A stretch of 6,311 nt of DNA from Deltaproteobacteria bacterium. Its GTDB lineage: Bacteria > Myxococcota_A > Polyangia > Polyangiales > Houyiibacteriaceae. The stretch covers positions 1 to 6,311 of the forward strand of contig JAPUKT010000053.1 of NCBI GenBank assembly GCA_027295555.1, written 5' to 3'. How positions within the stretch are numbered: the first letter of the stretch is position 1; the number at the start of each line of letters is the position of its first letter. The notes beneath the pieces were generated by a model. That model searched no databases. It was not told the origin of the DNA and saw only the letters and a program-made list of their open reading frames with translations. Made by a program: the position numbers and the translations under genes. Below, piece after piece: positions 1 through 6,311 of the stretch.

Positions 1-330
1 AGTGACAGGTCCCACCCCACCACCCCCGCACGAGCGCCTACCCCGAAGGTCGTCAAAGAGCGCGGCCGTCGTCGTCGCTTGGTCGGACGTGTCGTCAACG
101 AGACGCATTCCGAGGGACACGCCCAGAAGACAGTCGTGGTAGAGATCATTCGCCGCGCGCGAGACCCCTTCTACACGAAGTACGTCAAGCACAAGAAGAA
201 GTTCCACGCGCACGACGAGAACAACGAATACCGCAAGAACGACGTCGTCGAGATTCGTGCCTGCCGGCCACGCTCGAAGACGAAGCGTTGGGAGGTCGTG
301 CGCCTAGTCGAACGGCCACCGGAGGTGTAA
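1..330 (+). CDS. rpsQ: 30S ribosomal protein S17, 5'-partial
   Basis: S17 is a primary 16S rRNA-binding protein of the small subunit with an OB-fold. The frame is open from the first base to the TAA at 328-330, giving 109 visible residues. The family core is clear: LVGRVV near residues 27-32, KTVVVEI after it, then YTKYVKHKKKFHAHDENN and the late motif RPRSKTKRWEVVRLVE. A TTG at 79 is in frame, but it falls inside the conserved first strand, and the reading upstream (VKERGRRRR) still resembles S17. There is no ATG, GTG or TTG codon in frame before 79, so the true start lies left of the window. About 20 Pro/Thr/Arg-rich residues precede the usual S17 N-terminus. The stretch between VV and KT is about five residues longer than in common S17 proteins. 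rplN follows after a 2-base gap. Identity is certain; the N-terminus is not. Confidence 0.96.
   Translation, partial: SDRSHPTTPARAPTPKVVKERGRRRRLVGRVVNETHSEGHAQKTVVVEIIRRARDPFYTKYVKHKKKFHAHDENNEYRKNDVVEIRACRPRSKTKRWEVVRLVERPPEV
321..326 (+). promoter_or_regulatory. Shine-Dalgarno site for rplN
   Basis: GGAGGT lies in the last codons of rpsQ, 6 bases before the ATG at 333. It decides that start over a longer in-frame extension reaching back to a TTG at 288, which would overlap the S17 coding end and add residues unlike L14. Confidence 0.85.
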
Positions 331-332
331 CG

Positions 333-701
333 ATGATTCAGAGCGAAACACAACTGGATGTGGCCGACAACAGCGGCGCCAAACGAGTGTCCTGCATCAA
401 GGTGCTCGGTGGCTCGCGCCGTCGGTATGCCGGCCTCGGCGATGTCATCGTCGTGTCCATCAAGGAAGCTCTTCCTACCGCTCGCGTGAAGAAGGGCGAG
501 GTGGCCCGCGCGGTCGTGGTGCGCACCAAGCGTGAGTACCAGCGTCCAGACGGCACCTACATCAAGTTCGACACCAACAGCGCGGTTCTAATCACCAAGG
601 ACAACGAGCCGATCGGCACCCGCATCTTCGGGCCGGTGGCTCGTGAGCTCCGCGGTAAGCGCTTCATGAAGATCGTTTCCCTCGCGCCGGAGGTGGTGTG
701 A
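333..701 (+). CDS. rplN: 50S ribosomal protein L14
   Basis: L14 binds 23S rRNA on the subunit interface of the large subunit and helps form intersubunit bridges. The 122-residue product has exactly the usual bacterial length. It opens with MIQSETQLDVADNSGAKRV, the classic L14 N-terminus, followed by CIKVLGGSRRRYAGLGDVI, the central basic segment KKGEVARAVVVRTK, and the GTRIFGPVARELR motif near residues 90-105. The C-terminus (FMKIVSLAPEVV) is also standard. The ATG at 333 is chosen for its GGAGGT at 321-326 and the fit to family length. The stop TGA (699-701) overlaps the first base of the rplX ATG, so the two are probably translationally coupled. Nothing unusual is seen. Confidence 0.98.
   Translation: MIQSETQLDVADNSGAKRVSCIKVLGGSRRRYAGLGDVIVVSIKEALPTARVKKGEVARAVVVRTKREYQRPDGTYIKFDTNSAVLITKDNEPIGTRIFGPVARELRGKRFMKIVSLAPEVV
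689..694 (+). promoter_or_regulatory. Shine-Dalgarno site for rplX
   Basis: GGAGGT inside the last codons of rplN, 6 bases before the ATG at 701. A GTG at 698 is in the same frame but would leave only 3 bases of spacing, so ATG 701 is preferred. Confidence 0.85.
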
Positions 702-1018
702 TGGCTGCGCGGATCAAAAAGGGCGATCTCGTGCAGGTCATCGCCGGCAAGGACAAGGGCGAAAGGGGCCGTGTTCTACAGGTGGTCCGCGCTGATCTGA
801 TCCTCGTCGAGGGCGTCAACCGTGTGAAGCGCCATCAGAGCGCTCGGAAATTCCGCGAAGCGGGCATCGTGGAAAAGGAAATGCCGATCCACGCGTCCAA
901 CGTAATGCTGGTCGACCCGAAGACCGACGAGCGCACCCGCGTCCGCATCGAAGCCGACAAGAAGGACCCCGACAAGCGTGTCCGCGTAGCCGTGAAGAGC
1001 GGATCGGTCCTGGATTGA
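701..1018 (+). CDS. rplX: 50S ribosomal protein L24
   Basis: L24 is an early assembly protein of the large subunit that binds the 5' region of 23S rRNA near the exit tunnel. The 105-residue product begins MAARIKKGDLVQVIAGKDKG and carries the KOW motif at about residues 7-30 (KGD, then the GKDKGERGRVLQV segment). It then shows VEGVNRVKRHQ near residues 40-50 and GIVEKEMPIHASNV near 59-72, all hallmarks of L24. The length equals the family norm. The start at 701 overlaps the rplN stop as TGATG. A 16-base gap containing an SD (GGAG, 1024-1027) separates it from rplE. No oddities are seen. Confidence 0.97.
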   Translation: MAARIKKGDLVQVIAGKDKGERGRVLQVVRADLILVEGVNRVKRHQSARKFREAGIVEKEMPIHASNVMLVDPKTDERTRVRIEADKKDPDKRVRVAVKSGSVLD

Positions 1019-1034
1019 GGCTCGGAGTGTTGTC

Positions 1035-1586
1035 ATGAGTGAATACGAATCACGACTCAAAAAGAAGTACAGAGACGAGGTCACCCCTCAGTTGATGAAG
1101 GACTTCGACTTCAAGAACGTCATGCAGGTTCCGAAGCTCGACCGCATCGTCGTCAACATGGGCCTCGGCGATGCGGTGCAGAACGCCAAGCTGATCGAGT
1201 CGGCCACCGAGGAGCTCACCGCGATCACCGGCCGCAAACCGGTCGTGACGCGCGCCAAGAAGTCCATCGCTAACTTCAAGCTGCGCGAGGGCATGCCGAT
1301 TGGCGCCATGGTGACCCTCCGCGGCGACCAGATGTACGACTTCCTCGACCGCTTGGTCACACTGGCGCTACCACGCACCCGCGACTTCAGGGGCACGAGC
1401 CCGAAGGCATTCGACGGCCGGGGCAACTACACGCTCGGCATCAAAGAGCAGATCGTCTTTCCAGAGGTCAGCTACGACAAAATCGACCGTATCAAAGGCA
1501 TGAACGTGACCTTTGTGACGACAGCACAAAACGACGACCAGGGACGTGCCTTGCTCCGATCGCTCGGCATGCCGTTCAGAAACTGA
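1035..1586 (+). CDS. rplE: 50S ribosomal protein L5
   Basis: L5 is part of the 5S RNP in the central protuberance of the large subunit, with L18, and contacts P-site tRNA. The 183-residue product is close to the usual ~179. Recognisable segments are RLKKKYRDEVTPQLMKDF at the N-terminus, VPKLDRIVVNMGLGDA near residues 33-48, ITGRKPVVTRAKKSIANFKLREGMPIG near 64-90, and PRTRDFRG followed by FDGRGNYTLGIKEQIVFPE in the second half. The end, with LLRSLGMPF, is typical. The ATG at 1035 has GGAG at 1024-1027, 7 bases upstream. In E. coli the S8 protein represses this operon by binding mRNA around the rplE start. I could not recognise a convincing S8-type site here. Confidence 0.98.
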   Translation: MSEYESRLKKKYRDEVTPQLMKDFDFKNVMQVPKLDRIVVNMGLGDAVQNAKLIESATEELTAITGRKPVVTRAKKSIANFKLREGMPIGAMVTLRGDQMYDFLDRLVTLALPRTRDFRGTSPKAFDGRGNYTLGIKEQIVFPEVSYDKIDRIKGMNVTFVTTAQNDDQGRALLRSLGMPFRN

Positions 1587-1594
1587 GGACGCAG

Positions 1595-1780
1595 ATGGCT
1601 AGTAAGAGAGCATTTGCCAAGATGGAAAAGACACCGAAGTTCTCGGTGCGACAGCGCAACCGGTGCAAAATCTGCGGACGGCCGCGGGGTTACTACCGCA
1701 AGTTCGAGATGTGCCGCATCTGTCTCCGTAAATACGCCCTCTCCGGGGATATCCCCGGGGTCACAAAGTCGAGCTGGTAG
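1595..1780 (+). CDS. rpsN: 30S ribosomal protein S14, zinc-binding short type
   Basis: S14 sits in the head of the small subunit and is needed for late 30S assembly. This is the 61-residue type Z form, not the ~100-residue zinc-free form found in many proteobacteria. A Cys4 zinc knuckle is intact: C24-x2-C27 and C40-x2-C43, in RCKICGRPRGYYRKF and MCRICLRKYA. The invariant ending IPGVTKSSW is present. The start ATG at 1595 is preceded by GAGGA (1585-1589) that overlaps the rplE stop. An 11-base gap leads to rpsH. The last third of the gene holds a perfect 16-base palindrome, listed separately. The protein should need zinc for folding. Confidence 0.98.
   Translation: MASKRAFAKMEKTPKFSVRQRNRCKICGRPRGYYRKFEMCRICLRKYALSGDIPGVTKSSW
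1741..1760 (+). repeat. Inverted repeat / strong RNA hairpin inside the end of rpsN
   Basis: Positions 1743-1758 form a perfect 16-base DNA palindrome (CCGGGGATATCCCCGG). As RNA, 1741-1748 can pair with 1753-1760 (eight pairs with one U-G wobble) around an AUAU loop. It covers the codons for SGDIPG of S14 and ends 19 bases before the GGAGGT of rpsH. No U-run follows, so it does not look like a rho-independent terminator. The protein motif is conserved and accounts for part of the sequence. The use of GGG, CCC and GGG codons is what completes the stem. A function is unproven. Confidence 0.6.
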
Positions 1781-1785
1781 GAGGT
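1780..1785 (+). promoter_or_regulatory. Shine-Dalgarno site for rpsH
   Basis: GGAGGT begins on the last base of the rpsN stop codon. It stands 6 bases from the ATG at 1792 and 9 from the adjacent in-frame ATG at 1795, so it favours the first. Confidence 0.8.
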
Positions 1786-1791
1786 GCAGTC

Positions 1792-2184
1792 ATGATGACC
1801 GACCCAATCGCTGACATGCTGACGCGCATCCGAAATGCCGCTCAGGCCCAGCACGAGCAAACGATCATCCCCTCTTCGAATCTCAAACAGCAGCTTGCGA
1901 AGATTCTGAAGCGGGAGGGCTTCATCGACGATTACCGCGTGGAGGATGGTGTGCAGAAGAAGCTCACCATCGTGCTCAAGTACGGTCGTGACCGCCAGAG
2001 CGCGTTCATCGGCATACGTCGGGCGAGCCGTCCGGGGCGAAGGTTCTACGTCGGCCACAAGGATATTCCACGCGTACAAAACGGTATGGGCGTTGCGATC
2101 TTGTCGACGTCGGCCGGCATCATGACGGACCGCGACGCGCGCGACAAGCGTGTGGGCGGCGAGGTGCTGTGCGAGGTTTGGTGA
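1792..2184 (+). CDS. rpsH: 30S ribosomal protein S8
   Basis: S8 is a primary binder of the 16S rRNA central domain and, in E. coli, the translational repressor of the spc operon. The 130-residue product has the family length. It opens MMTDPIADMLTRIRNA, has PSSNLKQQLAKILKREGFI near residues 27-46, and ends with the S8 signature: NGMGVAILSTSAGIMTDRDAR, then VGGEVLCEVW. Two ATG codons stand side by side (1792, 1795); SD spacing favours 1792. The stop TGA (2182-2184) shares its A with the rplF ATG, which points to coupled translation. Whether S8 autoregulates here cannot be told from the sequence. Confidence 0.98.
   Translation: MMTDPIADMLTRIRNAAQAQHEQTIIPSSNLKQQLAKILKREGFIDDYRVEDGVQKKLTIVLKYGRDRQSAFIGIRRASRPGRRFYVGHKDIPRVQNGMGVAILSTSAGIMTDRDARDKRVGGEVLCEVW
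2173..2176 (+). promoter_or_regulatory. Shine-Dalgarno site for rplF
   Basis: GAGG (followed by T) near the end of rpsH, 7 bases before the ATG at 2184. The in-frame GTG at 2181 would have only 4 bases of spacing. A TTG at 2169 lies upstream of the site and would add MRGLV. ATG 2184 is therefore preferred. Confidence 0.75.
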
Positions 2185-2777
2185 TGACCGAAACGCATAC
2201 AGGAAGACAGTCCAGAAACGGCAAGAAGCCCATCGAGGTAGTGCAGGGCGTCCAGGTCACGATCAGTGGCAAGGAAGTCACGGCGAAGGGCCCAAAGGGC
2301 GAGCTCAAGCACACCGTTCCCTCGGAGGTAGTGGTCGAGCAGCAAGATGGGAAGCTCACGGTGAGCCCCGCTGCGGGCGCCGGTAAGCTCGGACTTCAGT
2401 ATCAGGGCCTCACGCGCGCCATCCTCAACAACATGGTTGTGGGCGTGGCCACTGGCTACAAGCGGTCCCTCGACTTCCGTGGCGTCGGGTATCGCGCGGA
2501 GTTCAAGAACGGCCAGCTCAAGATGACCGTCGGTCTCTCGCACCAGCCGATGCTGGACATCCCGAAGGCAGTCGCCGTCAAGGTCGAGACAATCGACGAG
2601 GCGGGCACCAAGTTCCCCCGCGTTCATCTCGAGTCGCCGGACAAGCAGCTCGTGGGCCGAATCGCGGCGCGCATTCGACAGATTCGTCCCCCAGAGCCCT
2701 ACAACGGCAAGGGGGTTCGCTACACGGGTGAACGCATCAAAGAGAAGGCAGGCAAAGCAGGCAAGGCCGGAGCATGA
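2184..2777 (+). CDS. rplF: 50S ribosomal protein L6, extended ends
   Basis: L6 binds 23S rRNA near the factor-binding stalk base of the large subunit. The 197-residue product is about 20 longer than the common 177-180. The core is standard: GKKPIEVVQGVQVTISGKEVTAKGPKGEL at residues ~13-41, the first-domain end GLTRAILNNMVVGVATGYKRSLDFRGVGYRAE near 78-109, and the signature PPEPYNGKGVRYTGE near 170-185. The extra length lies in three places: about nine polar residues before SRNGKKPI, a slightly long segment before HLESPDKQLVG, and a Lys/Ala/Gly tail. That tail is encoded by three similar 9-base units (KAG x3, 2745-2771). The first-domain motif usually reads SRIGKKPI; here it is SRNGKKPI. The stop TGA overlaps the ATG at 2774, one of two candidate rplR starts. 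Confidence 0.97.
   Translation: MTETHTGRQSRNGKKPIEVVQGVQVTISGKEVTAKGPKGELKHTVPSEVVVEQQDGKLTVSPAAGAGKLGLQYQGLTRAILNNMVVGVATGYKRSLDFRGVGYRAEFKNGQLKMTVGLSHQPMLDIPKAVAVKVETIDEAGTKFPRVHLESPDKQLVGRIAARIRQIRPPEPYNGKGVRYTGERIKEKAGKAGKAGA
2745..2771 (+). repeat. Three 9-base tandem units encoding Lys-Ala-Gly at the L6 C-terminus
   Basis: Units AAGGCAGGC, AAAGCAGGC and AAGGCCGGA lie head to tail and encode KAG-KAG-KAG. They differ by a few bases, mostly at third codon positions. The array could have arisen by slippage, and the last unit also supplies the GGAG in front of rplR. Confidence 0.7.
2769..2772 (+). promoter_or_regulatory. Shine-Dalgarno site deciding the rplR start
   Basis: GGAG stands 7 bases before the ATG at 2780, the same spacing as for rplE and rplF here. 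It is only 1 base before the ATG at 2774, too close to serve it. A weaker AAGG at 2763-2766 could serve 2774. Confidence 0.6.
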
Positions 2778-2779
2778 TC

Positions 2780-3124
2780 ATGCGGCAAAAACTAAGAGGG
2801 CGCGCACGGCGCAAACTGCGGATTCGCAAGAAAGTGCAAGGCACGGCGGAGCGACCGCGACTCTCGGTCTTTCGGAGTGCGAAGCACATCTACGTACAGG
2901 TCATCGACGACGTTGGTGGTCGCACCATCGCGGCTGCGTCCAGCGTCGCAGGGGCCACGGACGGAAGCAAAGTCGATGCCGCGAAGTCAGTTGGCAGCCT
3001 CGTCGCCAAGGCATGCATCGACAGGGGGGTCGAGCAGGTTGTCTTCGACCGTGGCGGGTATCGATATCACGGGCGTGTTCGCGCGTTGGCCGAGTCGGCG
3101 CGCGAAGCGGGCCTGAAGTTCTGA
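2780..3124 (+). CDS. rplR: 50S ribosomal protein L18
   Basis: L18 binds 5S rRNA and, with L5, forms the central protuberance. From ATG 2780 the product has 114 residues; from the in-frame ATG at 2774 it has 116 (MIM start, 4-base overlap with rplF). I prefer 2780 because of SD spacing, though both are plausible. The N-terminus is very basic (RQKLRGRARRKLRIRKK), as expected for an rRNA-binding tail. RPRLSVFRSAKHIYVQVIDD (residues ~25-44) and VVFDRGGYRYHGRVRALAESAREAGLKF at the C-terminus are diagnostic. The length is normal (~117). A 7-base gap precedes rpsE. Confidence 0.96.
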   Translation: MRQKLRGRARRKLRIRKKVQGTAERPRLSVFRSAKHIYVQVIDDVGGRTIAAASSVAGATDGSKVDAAKSVGSLVAKACIDRGVEQVVFDRGGYRYHGRVRALAESAREAGLKF

Positions 3125-3131
3125 GGATCAG

Positions 3132-3713
3132 ATGGCATACAAAGACGAAATTATTGATCCAGCGTCGCTTGACGATTTGACCGACCGCGTTATCTTCATC
3201 AACCGCGTCGCAAAGGTCGTGAAGGGCGGCCGGCGATTCAGCTTCAGCGCCTTGGTCGTCGTTGGCGATGGCAAGGGCCATGTCGGCGTCGCCATGGGTA
3301 AGGCTAAAGAGGTTCCCGAGGCGATCCGCAAGGGGACCGACCGCGCGAAGAAGAATCTTTTCCGAGTGCCCCTCACCGGTCGTACGATTCCCCATCGTGT
3401 CGTGGGCCACGCAGGCGCCGGTTGGATCATTCTGCGCCCCGCTTCCGAGGGTACTGGCGTCATCGCCGGCGGTGCGATGCGCCCGGTCCTCGAGGCAGCT
3501 GGCGTCAAGGACGTCCTGGCCAAGATTCTCGGCACGACGAATCCACACAACGTCGTGAACGCCACGGTGGCTGCGCTTCGGGAGCTCGAGTCCCCGGAGG
3601 ACGTGTCCCGGCGTCGTGGTCGGCGCGCCGGCGACATCGAGCAATTCGAGCATGGCCCCAAGTCGGAATCACCCGCGGAGCCTGATGCATCTGCGGACGC
3701 GAGCGCGTCGTAG
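3132..3713 (+). CDS. rpsE: 30S ribosomal protein S5, with acidic C-terminal tail
   Basis: S5 lies at the mRNA entry side of the small subunit, shapes decoding accuracy and is the classic spectinomycin-resistance locus. Residues ~15-40 (LTDRVIFINRVAKVVKGGRRFSFSA) form the double-stranded-RNA-binding-like domain, including the VKGGRR loop where spectinomycin mutations map in E. coli. GDGKGHVGVAMGKAKEVPEAIRKG, GTGVIAGGAMRPVLEAAGVKDVLAK and the NPHNVVNAT segment (~137-144) are the second-domain marks. At 193 residues it exceeds the common ~166. The surplus is mainly the last ~28 residues after RRRGRRAG, rich in Glu, Asp, Ser, Ala and Pro and probably disordered. The ATG at 3132 has GAGGA at 3123-3127. 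rpmD follows after 11 bases. Confidence 0.97.
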   Translation: MAYKDEIIDPASLDDLTDRVIFINRVAKVVKGGRRFSFSALVVVGDGKGHVGVAMGKAKEVPEAIRKGTDRAKKNLFRVPLTGRTIPHRVVGHAGAGWIILRPASEGTGVIAGGAMRPVLEAAGVKDVLAKILGTTNPHNVVNATVAALRELESPEDVSRRRGRRAGDIEQFEHGPKSESPAEPDASADASAS

Positions 3714-3724
3714 GAGAAGCAGTC

Positions 3725-3916
3725 ATGACCGCGAACAAACTCAAAGTGACCCAGATTCGAAGCGGAATCGGTCGGATGGACAAGCAGCGGCGAATCCTGA
3801 AAGGCCTGGGGCTCCGTGGACCGCACAGCGAGGTTGTAGTCGACAACACCCCGTCCTTCCGCGGCATGATCAAGAAGGTGCTCCACCTCATCCGAGTTGA
3901 GGAAGTCAATGAGTGA
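3725..3916 (+). CDS. rpmD: 50S ribosomal protein L30
   Basis: L30 is a small large-subunit protein absent from some bacterial lineages. The 63-residue product shows the whole family pattern: LKVTQIRSGIGRMDKQRRILKGLGLRG (residues ~6-32), then VVDNTPSFRGMIKKVLHLIRVEE. An AGGAG at 3712-3716, overlapping the rpsE stop, stands 8 bases before the ATG. The gene overlaps the start of rplO by 8 bases (3909-3916), and its last codons also carry the rplO ribosome-binding site, so translation of the two is probably linked. Confidence 0.97.
   Translation: MTANKLKVTQIRSGIGRMDKQRRILKGLGLRGPHSEVVVDNTPSFRGMIKKVLHLIRVEEVNE
3899..3902 (+). promoter_or_regulatory. Shine-Dalgarno site for rplO
   Basis: GAGG within the last codons of rpmD, 6 bases before the ATG at 3909. 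This favours ATG 3909 over the in-frame TTG at 3897, which lies upstream of the site. Confidence 0.75.
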
Positions 3917-4388
3917 GCAAAACGAAACGCCCATCCTCTCGAGGCTCCGCCCGTCAGCGGGCGCAGTCCGGGGCAAGCGACGCAAGGGTCGCGGCCCGGG
4001 CTCCGGTCTAGGCAAGACGGCGGGCCACGGTCAGAAGGGCCAAAAGGCTAGGCATCCCGGTAACTTCAGCAAGCTCGGCTTCGAGGGCGGGCAGATACCG
4101 CTCTACCGGCGCATCCCGAAGCGTGGCTTCACCAATCCCTTCACCAAGAAGGTGGGGACCATCAACGTGAAGGATCTCGCGCGCTTCGATAGCGGCGCCA
4201 CGGTGGACGAAGCGGCTCTTCGTGAGGCGGGCCTTATCAAGCGCAAAGTGGACGTGATCAAGATTCTGGGCGATGGAGAGCTCGACAAAGCTCTCACCGT
4301 GAAGGTCCACGCGGCTAGCGCGAGTGCGGCAGCAAAGATCGAAAAGGCCGGCGGTTCTGTCGAGCTAGTGCAAAAGAGCGCTTCTTAA
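3909..4388 (+). CDS. rplO: 50S ribosomal protein L15
   Basis: L15 is a late-assembly protein whose long basic N-terminal arm threads into 23S rRNA. The 159-residue product is slightly longer than the usual 144-150. After a short MSEQNETPILSRLRPSAGAV lead come the basic Gly-rich arm KRRKGRGPGSGLGKTAGHGQKGQKAR (residues ~23-48) and the GFEGGQIPLYRRIPKRGF motif (~57-74). The C-terminal globular half, with VIKILGDGELDKALTVKVHAASASAAAKIEKAGG, is also typical. The start overlaps rpmD by 8 bases. The stop TAA (4386-4388) is followed by a 16-base gap before secY. Confidence 0.97.
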   Translation: MSEQNETPILSRLRPSAGAVRGKRRKGRGPGSGLGKTAGHGQKGQKARHPGNFSKLGFEGGQIPLYRRIPKRGFTNPFTKKVGTINVKDLARFDSGATVDEAALREAGLIKRKVDVIKILGDGELDKALTVKVHAASASAAAKIEKAGGSVELVQKSAS

Positions 4389-4404
4389 CGCCGTAAACGG
4401 ATCC
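4389..4404 (+). promoter_or_regulatory. rplO-secY gap with a weak ribosome-binding site
   Basis: The 16 bases between L15 and SecY contain only CGGA (4398-4401), 3 bases from the secY ATG, as a possible Shine-Dalgarno match. Every other internal gene here has a recognisable GGAG or GAGG 5-8 bases before its start. secY may be translated weakly or rely on ribosomes arriving from rplO. I see no promoter or terminator in the gap. Confidence 0.5.
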
Positions 4405-5729
<1,325 letters not shown>

Positions 5730-5730
<1 letters not shown>

Positions 5731-6311
5731 TGGATCTGCTTCTCTTCGGACCGCCCGGTGCAGGGAAGGGCACCCAGGCCAAGTTCCTGATCGAGCTTTT
5801 GGGCATTCCCCAGATCTCGACCGGCGACATGATGCGCTCCGAGCGGAAGTCGGGCTCCGAGCTTGGGCAGAAGTTCGACGAGTACATGTCGGCTGGAAAG
5901 TTGGTGCCTGACAGTCTGGTCCTGGACCTGATCAAGAAGCGTCTCACCCAGGATGACGCGAAAAACGGCGCGATCTTCGACGGTTATCCACGGACGGTAG
6001 CCCAAGCCGAGGCCCTGGATCAACTCCTCGAGAAGCTCGGCCGGCAGATCGATCGGGTGGTGTCGTTGGATCTCCCCCTCGAAGATATCGTCGAGCGGGT
6101 GACCGGGCGGAGGGTTTGCCTGGACTGTGGACAGACCTATCACGTTCGCTATACTCCGCCGCCCGAAACCGGGGAGTGTGTCTCCTGTGGTGGGACGAAA
6201 ATTGTGCAGCGATCGGATGACACCGAAGAGGTCGTGCGGAAGCGGTACCAGGAATACAAAGCTAAGACCGAGCCGGTACTGGCCCATTACGAGGCCAAGG
6301 GTGTCGTGAAG
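5730..6311 (+). CDS. adk: Adenylate kinase, zinc-type lid, 3'-partial
   Basis: Adenylate kinase interconverts ATP + AMP and two ADP in the cytoplasm. The frame runs open to the last base, giving 194 residues; about 20 are missing compared with the usual ~214. The P-loop GPPGAGKGT is at residues 7-15. The AMP-binding segment STGDMMR is at 30-36, and FDGYPRT is at 83-89 (more often FDGFPR). The lid spans about 123-160 and carries four cysteines, C130-x2-C133 and C150-x2-C153, the structural zinc version found in Gram-positives and several other phyla; the E. coli lid lacks them. RRV before the first pair and QRSDD after the second hold catalytic arginines 128 and 161, and R170 follows in VVRKRY. 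The start overlaps the secY stop (TAATG) with GAGG 8 bases upstream, so it is coupled to secY. Confidence 0.97.

Noticed and set aside
2..4. GTG at position 2 as a start codon
   Set aside because: It is in a different frame from S17 and that frame gives no family resemblance before a stop.
67..78. Short CGT trinucleotide run as a microsatellite
   Set aside because: It encodes the basic Arg run at the normal S17 N-terminus and is too short to call a repeat.
1017..1060. Possible S8-binding regulatory hairpin around the rplE start, as in E. coli
   Set aside because: Only a short GTGA/TCAC pairing with a few extra bases is visible. The conserved core of the known S8 site could not be recognised by eye, so it is not called.
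1614..1814. Plus-strand frame overlapping rpsN and the start of rpsH
   Set aside because: It is an out-of-frame shadow of S14, which is complete with its zinc motif in the other frame.
2901..4015. Long minus-strand open frames opposite rplR, rpsE, rpmD and rplO
   Set aside because: They cross several conserved plus-strand genes, look like no known family, and follow from codon bias. No ribosome-binding or family evidence supports them.

Overview
The window is a continuous stretch of the conserved bacterial spc ribosomal-protein operon, read entirely on the + strand and cut at both ends. The gene order is rpsQ (5' end missing), rplN, rplX, rplE, rpsN (short zinc-binding type), rpsH, rplF, rplR, rpsE, rpmD, rplO, secY and adk (3' end missing). 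I see thirteen genes and almost no non-coding DNA. The largest gaps are 16 bases (rplX-rplE and rplO-secY), and several neighbours overlap by 1 to 8 bases.

Layout: positions 1-330 hold S17 without its start codon. Positions 333-2184 hold L14, L24, L5, S14 and S8. Positions 2184-4388 hold L6, L18, S5, L30 and L15. Positions 4405-5730 hold the SecY translocon channel. Position 5730 to the right edge holds adenylate kinase, open to the last base. There is no stretch of 300 bases without a gene. I see no promoter, rho-independent terminator, tRNA/rRNA gene, insertion sequence, CRISPR array or sign of horizontal transfer.

The genes act together in making the ribosome (small subunit S17, S14, S8, S5; large subunit L14, L24, L5, L6, L18, L30, L15) and in exporting its products (SecY). 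Adenylate kinase supplies nucleotide balance. Stop/start overlaps (TGATG, TAATG) and Shine-Dalgarno sites placed inside the preceding gene suggest one polycistronic mRNA with translational coupling.

Organism: a bacterium with G+C-rich coding sequence. The 61-residue four-cysteine S14, the presence of L30, and adk directly after secY argue against the gammaproteobacterial arrangement, and the short S14 argues against typical alphaproteobacteria. The set fits the former Deltaproteobacteria, including Myxococcota, but this is an inference from gene order and protein style, not a sequence search.

This is a housekeeping region and I do not find a new biological system in it. The points worth a second look are lineage-specific tails and insertions on S17, L6 and S5, a strong hairpin at the end of rpsN just before rpsH, the start choice of rplR, and the weak ribosome-binding site of secY.
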